DNA of 64,000 bases from Craspedostauros australis (GCA_026770025.1 JAMXDE010000011.1:310001-374000); one strand, 5' to 3'. Numbered from the stretch's first letter, positions 44,851 to 56,900 are shown. Notes: generated from the sequence alone by a model not told the origin. Numbers and translations are program-made.

Positions 44851-44993
44851 TCTGCTCCATCAAAATTGCCACGCCAATGAACGGAATTGGCATTGCCTGC
44901 ATCCAATGTAATCTCTTAGCACTGGAACTGCATCTCATCACCAAGCTGGGGATGGTGTGATGTTGTTTGGCTGCAGCACATGTGCGTCCATGA

Positions 44994-47060
44994 TCAAACC
45001 GCCAAGGCAATCGCCGAGATTGCACCACACAGTATCACGCAAAGCCAAGCTGAATGACGCGTGCTTGAAGCTGATTGAGTCGTCGGCTGCGCTGTCGGCA
45101 ATTCCAACCACGGCTTCGGTGTGACGTCAAACACATGCTCGATCTCCAAACCGAAATCGCCACCTGAGAACAGGATTTCCCCAGAGCCAACGTCGCCATA
45201 CCATACCGTGTAGCTTCCATTCGAACGGAATCCACGACCTTCGTTTGATGTCATGGTCAGTCGGAATGTGTGCGTGATGGGAGGAGGTGAGTCGCGCGTG
45301 ATCAGGATCCGCAACGGCAGGACTTCAGTAACAGACTCTCCGCCTTGTCCAAATGCGTACGTTCCTGGATAGGCGACTTGCAGCGCTTCGTACTCGCCGT
45401 TCACCAACCGACGCTCCAGCTTGTATCCAATCTCATCAGGCCGTATATCGAATCGCATGAAGAGCGAGATGAACTCTCCCAGTTGCGTCGGTGCGGATGT
45501 TGGCGCAGCGGATGTCGTTGGCAATGTTGTGATCGTCGGTGATAGTGTTGGAGGGTTTCCGACTATGAATGCGGCATCGTAGGAATACCCCGTATGTCTC
45601 TTTCCATCCTGCTGCTGCTGGGCATCGCTATCAAACAGAACCGTGTCGGTTCGATTTTCGATCACCACCATGTCAAGCTCGCCGCGTAATCTTCTGTGGC
45701 CATCGCCGTAGCTGTCCAGCACCGTGAGCACGTACTGCCGATCATCCGGAACCGACACGTAGTCTGTCACGATCTCGTACTGCTGGGTGATATTGTATGA
45801 GAAGATCGGTTGGTATGCAATGGTGATCCATGGGCTTCCCGTTGTATCCCCATGTTGCTGTTGCTGCCGTCTACTTCCCACTGACATCCCCTCTGGCTGT
45901 CCTGCTCTTCCATCTGCCTCCTTTTGCAACATCCTCAACACCCAACCTCGCTGATGAGGAGACACATCGAGCCGATGTCGTATCCTCAACGTGACCATGT
46001 CAACACCCTCATTCCACTTGGGCGTGGAGGATCCATCGTTGAGGATGCTTGGATGTTCGCCTGCACAACCGTAGTCGTGTGATGCATACTCGGATTCACG
46101 GCATATGGTCTCGTGGATCCACTGTCGCACATTGGAAACCCGAGCATACAGCCCCGGCAGCGTGGGATGCGCACATCCAAAACCGGCGGATGTGATCCCC
46201 GCTTGCACAAATTGCTCCTGAGACGGGCGGTGAGGATCGAATGTGTTCGTGCTGGCGCCCGCGGTTATCCCAGTGCCAGTGGTTGTCCCACTATCGTCGC
46301 TCGACAGAAACAGCAGCGGGCCGCCAGAATCTCCTTGGCACGTGTCAGTGGCATCCACGTTGTTCATGGCACAGAGAGTCACATCAATCACCCGGTTGCT
46401 GTATGTGATGTTGATGTTACGGAATACTCCAGTGATATCCTTGCATTCGTCATTTGGAATGTAGTAGACTGTGGTCTGTTGTAGCTCGTTTGTGCTTACG
46501 GTTGGATCGCTTTCATTTGTTGTGCCCCATCCAAGGGCCATCAGCGCATCGCCTTTCTGGAGACGTGAGTCATCCGCCCTCCCTTTCCCCTTCTTCATGA
46601 GAGGAATCGGCTGTATTTGAGAGCTTCCAAAGAGTTTCACCACAGCCACATCATGCGGATCTGAATCGGTAACGAAGTTCGAGAAATACTCGGGATGATT
46701 GATGATCTTCTCCACCACATACATTTCGTAGTTCTCTGCATCATCATGGATGTTGTGGCGATTCATCTGAATGGCGCCGAATGATTGCGCGCAATGGGAT
46801 GCAGTGAGAACGATGTCCGGCGCGATCAAGGTGCCTCCGCACACATGCTTCAGGCCATCGGTGAGGCTTGACATGAAGGGAAAGCTGAACTTGGGATCCA
46901 CCACTTGACCATTGATGATCCTGGGCCGTGGACCGAAGTCAGACAACATGTGTCCATCATCTGTTGCATGTACCCATGGACAAAAGTCCCCAATGATCAA
47001 GGCAAAGACGCCGATGGAGCTGATCATGAAGTTGGTCATGGAGCAGGTGTTGGAATGCAT
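44994..47060 (-). CDS. trypsin-like serine protease, probably GPI-anchored
   Basis: 688 residues, secreted. A signal peptide (FMISSIGVFALIIG) precedes the S1 domain: IINGQVVD near 48 (activation site), LTASHC with His89, DPHDVAVVKL with Asp137 and CQGDSGGP with Ser245. Asp239, six residues before the serine, predicts cleavage after Lys/Arg. After the protease (ends about 325) come two unfamiliar beta-rich modules (TIAYQPIFSYNITQQYEIV, LDSYGDGHRR; then FISLFMRFDIRPDEIGYKLE, YGDVGSGEILFSGGDFG) separated by a Thr/Ser/Pro linker. The very end, SASSTRHSAWLCVILCGAI, is a hydrophobic tail typical of GPI attachment. It probably acts at the cell surface or wall. A decayed fragment of the same gene lies at 35.6 kb. 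Confidence 0.85.
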   Translation of the reverse strand: MHSNTCSMTNFMISSIGVFALIIGDFCPWVHATDDGHMLSDFGPRPRIINGQVVDPKFSFPFMSSLTDGLKHVCGGTLIAPDIVLTASHCAQSFGAIQMNRHNIHDDAENYEMYVVEKIINHPEYFSNFVTDSDPHDVAVVKLFGSSQIQPIPLMKKGKGRADDSRLQKGDALMALGWGTTNESDPTVSTNELQQTTVYYIPNDECKDITGVFRNINITYSNRVIDVTLCAMNNVDATDTCQGDSGGPLLFLSSDDSGTTTGTGITAGASTNTFDPHRPSQEQFVQAGITSAGFGCAHPTLPGLYARVSNVRQWIHETICRESEYASHDYGCAGEHPSILNDGSSTPKWNEGVDMVTLRIRHRLDVSPHQRGWVLRMLQKEADGRAGQPEGMSVGSRRQQQQHGDTTGSPWITIAYQPIFSYNITQQYEIVTDYVSVPDDRQYVLTVLDSYGDGHRRLRGELDMVVIENRTDTVLFDSDAQQQQDGKRHTGYSYDAAFIVGNPPTLSPTITTLPTTSAAPTSAPTQLGEFISLFMRFDIRPDEIGYKLERRLVNGEYEALQVAYPGTYAFGQGGESVTEVLPLRILITRDSPPPITHTFRLTMTSNEGRGFRSNGSYTVWYGDVGSGEILFSGGDFGLEIEHVFDVTPKPWLELPTAQPTTQSASSTRHSAWLCVILCGAISAIALAV

Positions 47061-48390
47061 CGTGTGCTGGAGTGCCAGATATGTCTATCATGCGGCATCA
47101 GCACGACACCTGATCGAGACTGTGTGAGCACGTCGACACCTGCCTTTGCCCTTGTGGTGAGTGAGTGGCTGGTGCTTCCAAACCATCCCTCTCTACTCAT
47201 ACACGTAGTACGACTACTCGTGTCATCGCCGCGACCACCATCGCATCGTTTCAGCTCTCCTCCTCATTCATCACATCAACAGAGGGTCAGAAACGCGCTC
47301 ACAACTTTCGCCGTGTTTCGCAAGACCGCGCATTGTTTGGCGATTTAAAGGACTATGCAAGTCTTCAACATCAATCGTGTCAAAAAGCACATCAAAGACG
47401 GTTTTGCTCAATTGAGTCCAAAGGGTCGAACATCATAATCCGGCGAAAACAAGTTTGTGTGGCAAACTGTGCCAAGATCGGAGATGGCTCCGTTGTGATG
47501 GTCGCCATCCGTTCAACTCGTCATCGCAGCTCGTACCTGTCGACCGGCCTGTGTGTCCGTAGCTGCTCGCGAGATTTGGGCAACAAAACGAAGCACCGCA
47601 GGAAGGAGTTCACATCGATGGATATCGCAAAGCGATGAGGATGAAGCGGGAGGAGTAGAAATCTGGTCTCTGTGGAAATGTAAACACCGTACCTAAGACT
47701 ACTCTATTCCCCCCTTGTGCGCATCACACTGAGCGATGTAAAATTACTATTCGCAACGTGATGATGATTATGTTTCATGTCTCCATTTATCAAGGACAAA
47801 CGCCGTTGTGTGCAGAACTTGGCGATTGACATCTCCGCGAGCTACCAAAGGATGAAACCTTGCACTCCTGCTGGTCGCTGGTTGGCTTTCCTGCATTTCC
47901 TCTGGTCACCACATGGATTTTTTTTTCATTCCGACCAGCCCCCTCACACGTGCGACGGTTATGTGTTTTCATTTCTGCGGGCTGCTCCCCCATGACCACT
48001 CTGGTGGAATGGTCGTCGCGTCTCATCTCCGCAATAGGCTTTCCATTCTTCTTGGACAACAGTGAATGCTGCAAGCTCGCGCGGCTTCTGAAAACATGAA
48101 CGTTCGAACTGGCATCTGAACACTCCTACAGCATAACTGCAGCTTCCTCCCGCGATAGGTCGGTGGGACTATCTGGGGAAGGAATGTTGTGGCCAAGAGA
48201 AGCTTGAAGTGAGAGTTCGATACGCTTATTCGCAGACGACGGGGCGAGGCGGCTCAGCAGCGAGATGTGTTGACATCAACAGATTGCTCTGCACAACGAT
48301 GCTTACCGCACGAGTTTTCACTTCCCCATCCGCCCACAATTTCAGTTCGAGGGCCACTACATTCACAAATCAAGCAATTCATCAAGATCA
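47061..48390. other. intergenic; no supported gene
   Basis: 1.3 kb between the divergent trypsin and acyl-AMP ligase genes. A 157-residue frame (47165-47638) has no recognisable features. A CAA/CAC-rich leader precedes the ligase start. Confidence 0.4.
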
Positions 48391-51300
48391 ATGCAACCGC
48401 AATACCCATGCCACATCTGCAGCTCCCTGTCCGTATCAACAGCGCATTCCAACATGAGTACCCAATCACATCCCTCCAATATCAACCCAGCCATCGCTGT
48501 CAACGATATCGAAGCCGGCATCGCCAACGCCAACGGGAATACCACTGAGCATGAAATCATCCGCAAGTCTCTCACCAACAGCTCTTTCATCGACCATATC
48601 AAGTTCGTCGTTGAACGCAAGTCCGACACTGTCTTCTCCACCTGGTACAACGACAAGGGAAAGGCAGTCAACAACTACACCTTCCAACAGCTCTGGGATG
48701 AAGCGGGGCACTGTGCCCACCTCCTTCGCAACAAATGGGGCACCAACAAAGGCGACCGCGTCGTCCTCTGTTACGACTTCGGTCTGCACTTCTTCGCCAT
48801 CTTCCTGGGATGCCTCCGTGCTGGAGTGACAGCCGTGTTGGTCTACCCTCCGGCACCACCGCTCGTCAAGTCGCTCACCAAGATGAACAAGGTGATCAAG
48901 GATTGCGCTCCGGCAATCATCCTCACCCAAACATCCATCAACCTGCTCCGCGCCGCCGATCGCGCCAACCCAACATCCAAGAGCCGCACCATGTGGCCGA
49001 GCGGGGTGAAGTACCAAGTCACCGATCGCATCATCCGTCACGATCCTTTCGCCACCCATAAGAACAAGAGCACGGGCAACAATAACTCCAACCAGACACA
49101 GAAAGGCTTCCTTTCCAACCTCTTCTCTGGCCGCTCCTCGTCGCCGCCACCTTCCTTCGATGAACCAAACGTCGCAGGATCGGATCTGGCGTTCCTTCAG
49201 TACACATCTGGAAGTACCGGTAACCCAAAGGGCGTCATGGTGACTCATGATGCACTGAGAGCCAACGTTGAGCTCATACAGAGCCAATGGTTAAATTCAT
49301 TCCGAGACCAGCTGGGTGATATGAGCGCCATCCCAAAACGCATCGCCACATGCTCTTGGTTGCCGCAGTACCATGACATGGGCCTAATCGAGATGGGCAT
49401 TGCGCCATTGGCAGGCGCTTTCCGTTCTCACATGATATCACCGGTCTCGTTCATCCGCAACCCGTTGCTCTGGATTGATCTCATGTCCCAGCACAAGTGC
49501 CACATCAGTGCCGCTCCCGACTTTGCCTATCGGTTAGTCACCCGCAAGTTCAACGAGGCCAAGCCAAATCTTACTCACAAGCTGGACCTCTCCAGCGTGC
49601 TTCATCTCCAGAACGCCGCAGAGCCAATCCGGCTGGACACGGAAAAGCACTTCTCTGACGCATTCTGTTCGTATGGCTTGCGCAAGGACTGGTTCCTCGC
49701 AGCATACGGACTGGCGGAGAACGTTGTCGGCGTCAGCTACAACCATGGCTCTCATCTTTCCACCATCCGCGAAGGCGAAGATCTCCAACCATTCATCGCC
49801 GTCGCGCATCGCAGCAATCTGCACAGCTCCGTCGATATCATCATCGTGGACCCGGATACCCGAGTGCAACGTCCCAACAACAACGTCACGGGAGAAATCT
49901 GGATCGCCGGGGCCTCTGTGACTGCTGGGTACTACAATCAGCCACAGCTCACCGCCGAAACGTTCCAAGCTACACTCCGGCGTGATTCAGCATGCGATGC
50001 CGATGGCAAGATGTACTTGCGGACAGGTGACTACGGATTCTTCCAAGATGATCACCTCTTCATTTGTGGACGCAAGAAGGACATCATCATCGTCAACGGT
50101 GTCAACTACTACCCGCAAGATATCGAGCATGCCGTTGAAGAGGCCTCATCTGCCGTCCGTCCAGGGTGTGTCGCGGCATTCTCATCTGATGAAACCGGCA
50201 ACGATGGACAGCTCGAGATCGTCTTTGAGATCCGAGCCAATCATGCAGACGATGCCGCAACAGTCTGTCAGGAGATCAGAAAGGTCGTGATTGAGCACAT
50301 CGGATTGGCACCTGTTACAATCGCAGCCATCAAGGAACGCACCATCTCCAAAACAACAAGCGGCAAGATCCAGAGACGTTCTAACCGACTGCGCTTGCAT
50401 GATGGAGACCAGAAGATGGTGCTGGACGTGATTGGAAAGTCACACTTCTTCAGTACACAGGATGGCGACATTGCAAGCCAACCCAAACGCCTCTCGTTGA
50501 GGAAATCCGTCATCGAAGATGTCGACATCAGAGACATGGACTTTTGTGAGCTTGTGAAGAGCTGCATTGGATCAGACGCCAAGGCCGAAGATACGTGGAA
50601 GGACGTTGGGCTATCATCCATGATGGAGCTTGAGCTGCGACAGTCTCTTGCTCAACGATACAACACATCCCTCCCTTCCAACTGCTTCGAGCTGTTCCCG
50701 ACAGTCGTAGACTTGGAAATATTCCTGGAGGCATCTACTGGGCAGGCGCTGCCAACCAGCCTTCCAAAACTCAAGAGACTTGTCACCTTTCCAGATGAGA
50801 AACCGCTTGCACCGCTCACATCTGCCACCATTCAGTTCATCGGTGTGCTCGTCATCCTCTTCATGTTCGCACTTCCCATCGTGCCCGCCTACGAGATTGG
50901 GAAGGTGCTGGTCAACGACGATCGCGCCTACGAGCTCTTCTTCATTGATCTCTCTCCGTACGTGTGGGTGTGGTATCCACTCGTTGTCCCGTTCTGGGCC
51001 ATCACGTTCACCATCGAAGTCGTTCTCGCAAAGTGGATCGTCATTGGCAGATACAGAGAGGGGTACATCAGTCAGACCGACATTTACTTTCTTCGATGGT
51101 GGTTCGTGGATCGGCTTGTGCACATCTGGGAGAGCTTCCTTGGACGCTTCATCATGGGCACCCCATTGTTGGCGTTCTTCGATTACTTGATGGGAGCGAA
51201 TGTGCATGCATCATCGAGCATCGATGCATTCATCCGTGAGTTCGATCTCGTGGATATCGGTCCCGATGCCACGGTGAGCGAGGGTATCCGGTGTCGCATG

Positions 51301-53013
51301 TTCGGCCCGTGCAAAGACGGTTGCCAAGGCCCCACCTTGAGATTCCGCACGATCAAAGTTGGAGCAAGTGCAGACATCAAGGGCATTCTTTGTCCTGGAG
51401 TCAAGGTTGGGTCCAACTGCCAAGTCTCTCGCACATCTGTGCTAGTGGAAGGAGCACAAGCACTGCCCAACACTACCATCCGCGGCAATCCAGGCTTCAT
51501 CCATTCCACACGCACGCATGGAGCCACAGACGCAGACGCTGGCAGTAGCAATGACAGTCTGGAGATAGCGACAAGCGAAACTCGCCCCACCACACATTCC
51601 ACCGCGGGTAATCGCAGATGGATCATATTGGGTGCGATGAAAATGCTGTGGTTGCTGGTGGAACTTTACTTCGCTTTCACCTGCTTTCTGGTGGTCGATA
51701 TTCTGGTCCGGGATGAGTTGCCAGACTGGAGGTATGCGAGGCTGCTCTATTGGATTACTTCCATTGGCCTAACTTCCACATTCTTCATCGTTTCCAGCAT
51801 CATGCTCAAGTGGGTGATAATCGGCAAAAGACGGCCAGGTCCCGCATGTCAGAGCGTATCATCGGAACTTGCCAGCTGGGCATGTGACTTCCACTACAGC
51901 CTTGGAAGAGCCGTGCCATATGGATTGACGTTTCACTCATCGATTTGGAATGTCATCCTCATGGCATTCGGGATGGACATTGATCTTCAATCGCATGTCT
52001 CAGCGCATGGCTTCCTTCCATCCCAGCTGGACCTCATCACAGTCAAACGATCCTTCGTGTCCAAATCTACCTTCCACATCGAAGAGCATGGCCAATACAA
52101 AGCCATCAAGGTTGAAGACAGCAGCATCGGGTTGGACGTGGTCTGCGGCCCAGGCGTGACGGTCAGCAAATCCCTAGTGTCTCCAGCCACGTACGTCACC
52201 ACCAACCTGGTCCACGATCAACACGATCCAAGAAACAGACCTCCCACAGGTTGGGAGTTGATGCGGATCACCTTCCTGAACACGATCCTGTACATCATCA
52301 TGCTGGTCATGGTCGCTGCCAGCTTCATTCCAGCATTCGAGCTGTGGATGAATGTCATCAAGCCACAGACGCCTATAGGTGCGGTGCCGGTTGTCGTGGT
52401 GTGCGTCATCATCCAGACCGGCGTTTGGCTCATCCTGTTGCGAGCAGTTGAGCTACTTACGCTAGCGGGAAGTGGCAGCCGCACCGAACCATGGTGCGTT
52501 CCATTGTACATGGTCTACCAATCCTTGTGCTACTCGGTCCAAGTCTGGTCCTTCGTGTCGCTTTTGTGGGGCACACCGATGATGAATGCAATGCTCCGAC
52601 TGCAGGGTGCAGATGTACAGGGAAGATTGTTGTACTTTGGCTTCCGGATCTACGAAGTTGCCCTGGCAACCTTTGGGGATGGAGTTGTGGTGGACGAATC
52701 AGGCATCTCTGGTCATTACGGCGTATTCTCGACGATCACTCTGGGAAGATGCTACATCGATGGCATCATGCACCAACATTCATTTGCATTGACGCGGAGC
52801 GTACCAATGACCCAAACTGCATGTCCAAGCACAATTGAGCACGCTCCAGGAAAGATGGTTGGCGATTTCGGACCATCGTGCTTGAAGCAGCAGCAGCGTC
52901 CGCAGCTGTCGATGGGCGATGGAGCGTCTGAAGAACTGTCGGCAAAAGCGGAACAAGAAGGATCAGGAAATACTGCGACCACGGTGAGCGATATTCAAGA
53001 ATCTTGTGTCTGA
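48391..53013 (+). CDS. fatty acyl-AMP ligase / acyl carrier / membrane left-handed beta-helix fusion (Pls-terminal type)
   Basis: 1540 residues in one exon. An adenylation domain of the long-chain acyl-AMP ligase type covers about 50-690: FLQYTSGSTGNPKGVM at ~271, AAYGLAENVVG, YLRTGDYGF and GRKKDIIIVNGVNYYPQDIE, the last being typical of FAAL rather than CoA ligases. A carrier domain follows with DVGLSSMMELELR at ~738, Ser being the phosphopantetheine site. From ~810 come about six membrane segments between hexapeptide-like beta-helix modules (VGASADIKGILCPGVKVGSN, SSIGLDVVCGPGVTV, FGDGVVVDESGISGHYGV). This matches the C-terminal region of epsilon-poly-lysine synthetase-type NRPS proteins. 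It probably activates a fatty acid and transfers it to an unknown acceptor at a membrane. Met22 (48454) is an alternative start. Confidence 0.88.
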   Translation: MQPQYPCHICSSLSVSTAHSNMSTQSHPSNINPAIAVNDIEAGIANANGNTTEHEIIRKSLTNSSFIDHIKFVVERKSDTVFSTWYNDKGKAVNNYTFQQLWDEAGHCAHLLRNKWGTNKGDRVVLCYDFGLHFFAIFLGCLRAGVTAVLVYPPAPPLVKSLTKMNKVIKDCAPAIILTQTSINLLRAADRANPTSKSRTMWPSGVKYQVTDRIIRHDPFATHKNKSTGNNNSNQTQKGFLSNLFSGRSSSPPPSFDEPNVAGSDLAFLQYTSGSTGNPKGVMVTHDALRANVELIQSQWLNSFRDQLGDMSAIPKRIATCSWLPQYHDMGLIEMGIAPLAGAFRSHMISPVSFIRNPLLWIDLMSQHKCHISAAPDFAYRLVTRKFNEAKPNLTHKLDLSSVLHLQNAAEPIRLDTEKHFSDAFCSYGLRKDWFLAAYGLAENVVGVSYNHGSHLSTIREGEDLQPFIAVAHRSNLHSSVDIIIVDPDTRVQRPNNNVTGEIWIAGASVTAGYYNQPQLTAETFQATLRRDSACDADGKMYLRTGDYGFFQDDHLFICGRKKDIIIVNGVNYYPQDIEHAVEEASSAVRPGCVAAFSSDETGNDGQLEIVFEIRANHADDAATVCQEIRKVVIEHIGLAPVTIAAIKERTISKTTSGKIQRRSNRLRLHDGDQKMVLDVIGKSHFFSTQDGDIASQPKRLSLRKSVIEDVDIRDMDFCELVKSCIGSDAKAEDTWKDVGLSSMMELELRQSLAQRYNTSLPSNCFELFPTVVDLEIFLEASTGQALPTSLPKLKRLVTFPDEKPLAPLTSATIQFIGVLVILFMFALPIVPAYEIGKVLVNDDRAYELFFIDLSPYVWVWYPLVVPFWAITFTIEVVLAKWIVIGRYREGYISQTDIYFLRWWFVDRLVHIWESFLGRFIMGTPLLAFFDYLMGANVHASSSIDAFIREFDLVDIGPDATVSEGIRCRMFGPCKDGCQGPTLRFRTIKVGASADIKGILCPGVKVGSNCQVSRTSVLVEGAQALPNTTIRGNPGFIHSTRTHGATDADAGSSNDSLEIATSETRPTTHSTAGNRRWIILGAMKMLWLLVELYFAFTCFLVVDILVRDELPDWRYARLLYWITSIGLTSTFFIVSSIMLKWVIIGKRRPGPACQSVSSELASWACDFHYSLGRAVPYGLTFHSSIWNVILMAFGMDIDLQSHVSAHGFLPSQLDLITVKRSFVSKSTFHIEEHGQYKAIKVEDSSIGLDVVCGPGVTVSKSLVSPATYVTTNLVHDQHDPRNRPPTGWELMRITFLNTILYIIMLVMVAASFIPAFELWMNVIKPQTPIGAVPVVVVCVIIQTGVWLILLRAVELLTLAGSGSRTEPWCVPLYMVYQSLCYSVQVWSFVSLLWGTPMMNAMLRLQGADVQGRLLYFGFRIYEVALATFGDGVVVDESGISGHYGVFSTITLGRCYIDGIMHQHSFALTRSVPMTQTACPSTIEHAPGKMVGDFGPSCLKQQQRPQLSMGDGASEELSAKAEQEGSGNTATTVSDIQESCV

Positions 53014-53990
53014 TTGCTCACATTCAGCGGTGTGATTACTTGAACATGTGGTCACAACAGTGTCGTAGAAGTAATTTACTGCAAAATCGGTTGCTCTGCT
53101 CTCCTACTAGCCGCGACTGCTTCAATCAGATATGGTGTTGCGAATCCGTTCTCTGTGGCACATTAATGATGAGCGCTCTACGACGGTTCCTCATTTTCTC
53201 CACCGCAATTGCTGCCGTACCAGTATCGTTGTTCCGACATTGCATTCATCAGCCACGGTCGCATTCGCTTGCGAGGGACGGAACGATGATGACGGTTGTA
53301 GCCTGCCTCCTGCGTTGGCGTTTGCCACAGCGCGGGCTTCTGCAGTTGGCGAACCGGCTAGTATCATCGCGGTCGTCATCAATGTGGCTGTTGCTGTTGC
53401 CGCCGTCGCTGCCGGAATTGGATGCATCCATTCAGCGTCACTCGCACGGTGCAAGACACATCCCACCTTGAACCAGCCGCAGGGGATTGGTGTGGACGCA
53501 GGTATGACCACTCGACGCCGGCACTGTTGTCGACGGAGGGTTGGACCCTCCAATACGAAGAATGGTCGCATATCGAGCTGTTGGAAGGAGGCGGACAGTG
53601 TTGGAAGTTGCGGCAGCGCGAACGCGCCCTCAGGCATCAACCACCAATCAACTCAGGATCAAGCCACCGCACTGCCGCCGCATGTGCCCACATCACATCC
53701 ACTTCGGAACGTCCTCATTCATCACACAAACCACCACAAAAAACAAGCGCGAAAACACGATCGAGATGCATGGCAGTTACAAAACGTTAACCGTGACATC
53801 AATTTCCCGCCGAAAAGGTGGCGCAACGGTTTGGCCAAAGACGAACAACATCCAAACTCCTGACATCTTGGGCGCAGACGATCATCGCTGCCCGTCAACG
53901 CACACTTCCACGGCTGCGAATACGAAAACGAAGGCCCCTGGACAAGAGGACCTCATGGCAAAACAACGCAAGGCAAGCATCTGACTCCAC
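53014..53990. other. intergenic; no supported gene
   Basis: Overlapping Ala/Arg-rich frames of up to 243 residues on both strands around 53.1-53.9 kb, none with domain character. Presumably includes the leader of the next gene. Confidence 0.4.
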
Positions 53991-56900
53991 ATGTCATATA
54001 CTGTACAAGATGCAGAAGCCGCATGCGACGGTTTGGCGAGGGCCGTAGATCGCCTGCTGGATCGCTATGAGCAACGCAACAAGAGCGGGAAGCTTGTGCC
54101 CGCAAAGATCCGCCAAAGTACCCGCATCCTCGTTCGGCACATTCGCTACTGCTTCGTGACATTGACGAGGAAACGAATAGCGTTGGTGGCGTTGCTGCAA
54201 TGGTACGGATCGGTGGTTTGGAAGGAGTTGGTGGATGGCGAACGACTGCAGCGCATGGACATCGCAGAACTGACCGCGACGTTCCAGCACATGATGCAGG
54301 TCATGCTGATCGCGATCGATGGCATGGTGATGCTGACGAGCGGCGAGTGCCGCCATTCTGGAGATGTGCGAACCGCCGCCAAGCTCAAGTTCTTCAAGTC
54401 CAGACTCGGGACGCTTTCCACCAGGTCCGACGGCTACACCTGCTTGTACAAATCGAGTGCGACCTACTCCGGATTTGGCTGGGACGAATGGGCCAACGAG
54501 GACGTTGGCTTGCACGTTCGGCTGTGCGAGTGTTTGGCACCGTATCACAACAAGTCACGCAGCAATGACCTTGTGTGGGACTACCTGCTTGCCAACGGAT
54601 GCCAGATGCTCGATTCTTTGCTGGATCAGCACGAGACGGCGATGCGGCAGGTGCACGACCAAATCAACGAGCTCAAGAACCGCGTATTGCAGGACTTGCA
54701 AACGCAGCTCCTGCCGCTGCAGCTGTCGTTCAGGACACAAGATAAGATGGAGCAGTTTCACATCCAGCTCGCGACCAATGCAAGGACGCATGGGACCTCC
54801 GAGCCTGCCATTAGCATCAAGCTTCAGCGCAGGGGTGATAACTTCCAGGTGTCTAATCCATTGGGCGTTCTGCCTGATCGCTACACGTCGTCATCTGATT
54901 GGGAGACGGCGCTTCCAACTCCGTGGAGCACCGACACGCAAGAAGTCTTCGTGAGAAAGAAGGTCGCCTCGGCGATAGCTCCAGAATCACGCCCAGGAAC
55001 CTCGTCACACAAACGCAAGAGACGGCATGCGGTCATTGACGACGACGATGACGACGATGAACATGAAGATGAAAACACGAGTGGCGGTGGCCGCAGAGCC
55101 GAAAGTGGTGCTAGTGGTGGTGGATCAGGAAAAGATGAGAGTACAGAGCACAAACGAAAAATCAATGCCGATGATACCCCGACGAATACCGCAGAGTTAT
55201 CCGCGAAATGCGCAGCATCATCGAGAGCGGCAACGAAAGGCGTTGGCCTGATCGTGCGCGTGGAGAAAGATCACACGAAGGAAGAACGGGAGGAATCATT
55301 GAATGCGATCAAGCAGCAAATGGGGGTGAGCGTTGCATCCATGCAGGCATCTCATGACCACCTGTTGGAGGAAGGCAAACAAGCAAGCATCCAAAATCCC
55401 TCGGCGGCTGCGTCTGCGTCTGCGTCTGCATCGAACCAGTTGCGTCAAGGTATTCACCAACGCCGAGGCTCACGCAATGGAAGCGAAACAGCTGCTAGCC
55501 ATGAGAATGCCTATGCATGGAATGATGATGCAGTGATTGAACGGAGCCGCAAGAAGGTCGACGCTATGAATGCCATTCTCAAACGAGTACATGCGCGGCC
55601 CAGTATCGATATTCATGAGGTTTGGGATGCACGAGAGATCACTCGTGAGGCCAACATGACGTTCGGAAATGATCTGCTGTGGGCGGAGGATACATCCATC
55701 GCGGCTGATGCGCGCTACGAGCAGGCTGTGCACGCATTCCTGACTGCAGAGCAGCTTGTCGTGGAGCAGCGGAAGGAACATGGGACGTCGTTGGTGGATT
55801 GGGACGAGCGCTTGATCGAACGGAACTTATGCCTGCTGCTGGGCCAGGCGCAAGTCAATCGCGGGATCGCGTACTGCGAATGGGGAAGGCAGTACTCCAA
55901 GACAAAGCCCTCTGTGGCGAGCAACTACGCGAAGCTTGCACTGATGCATCTAACTGATGCAAATGTAACGGCCAAGGAACTCAGGGGCATGTCACTTCGC
56001 GACCGATCAAGGTTGAACAATCAACCTTCGTTGCAACACCGTGATTGGGCAGGAGCCGAGGTAGATTTGCTGCATGCAGACAAGCTGGAGATTCTTTCGA
56101 GACGATGGAAAGGTATTATTGTCTGGACCATCCCAAATGATGCATTGTCACCAGCACCGCCGTCATCGTCGGTGTCGACCGCAGCGGTGGCAGGTCTACC
56201 TCTGCGAAGGAATACCGCGGACCTTGGCCGAGAGCATTCTGCTTCCGTTGCTGAATTTGAACAGGCGATGGCGCTCTTTTACACACATCGCTTCACGGAC
56301 CGACACTGGAAAGATCAAGACGTCGCCCAATCCATCATCGAGTTGGGGATGGAGTGCATCGATTCCGGTCTGGTGGCATCCGACTTGGGTCACCAAGAAT
56401 TGCAGCGGCTCGTGGAACACGAACGCAGGAAGAAATCAAACTCTGACGTGTGGAAGCAAAATGGAAACATCGTAATGGAGCATTGCGTTGCCACGTTCTT
56501 GTCCAAATGCGCCAAGGTGCGAGACTCTCTCCAGTCTCTCAAGCAGAAGTCGACATGTGTCTCCACACTTGACCTGGCCATGCGGGAACATGGGGTGCTG
56601 GATGCAAATGATATACGACGCCAATTGAAGGACCTGAAGACGTGGTGGAATGACGCGACCACGAGAGGACCTGCACAATTGAATCAAAGCACACCAAATC
56701 ACCCTTCGATCACGCAAAGACCATTCCAACGCAACGAATTGGTGGGAACTCCCATTGTTCCCGTCATGCTCGACAGCGCTCAGAGATATCGTGGCCACCA
56801 CAGGCGGAGGCAGCAAACAACCCATCAGAATGTGGGCGATGGGTCTACTACCAGTATCAACCATGCAGGTGGTGATGAACGCGATGAATTCATGGCCTCC

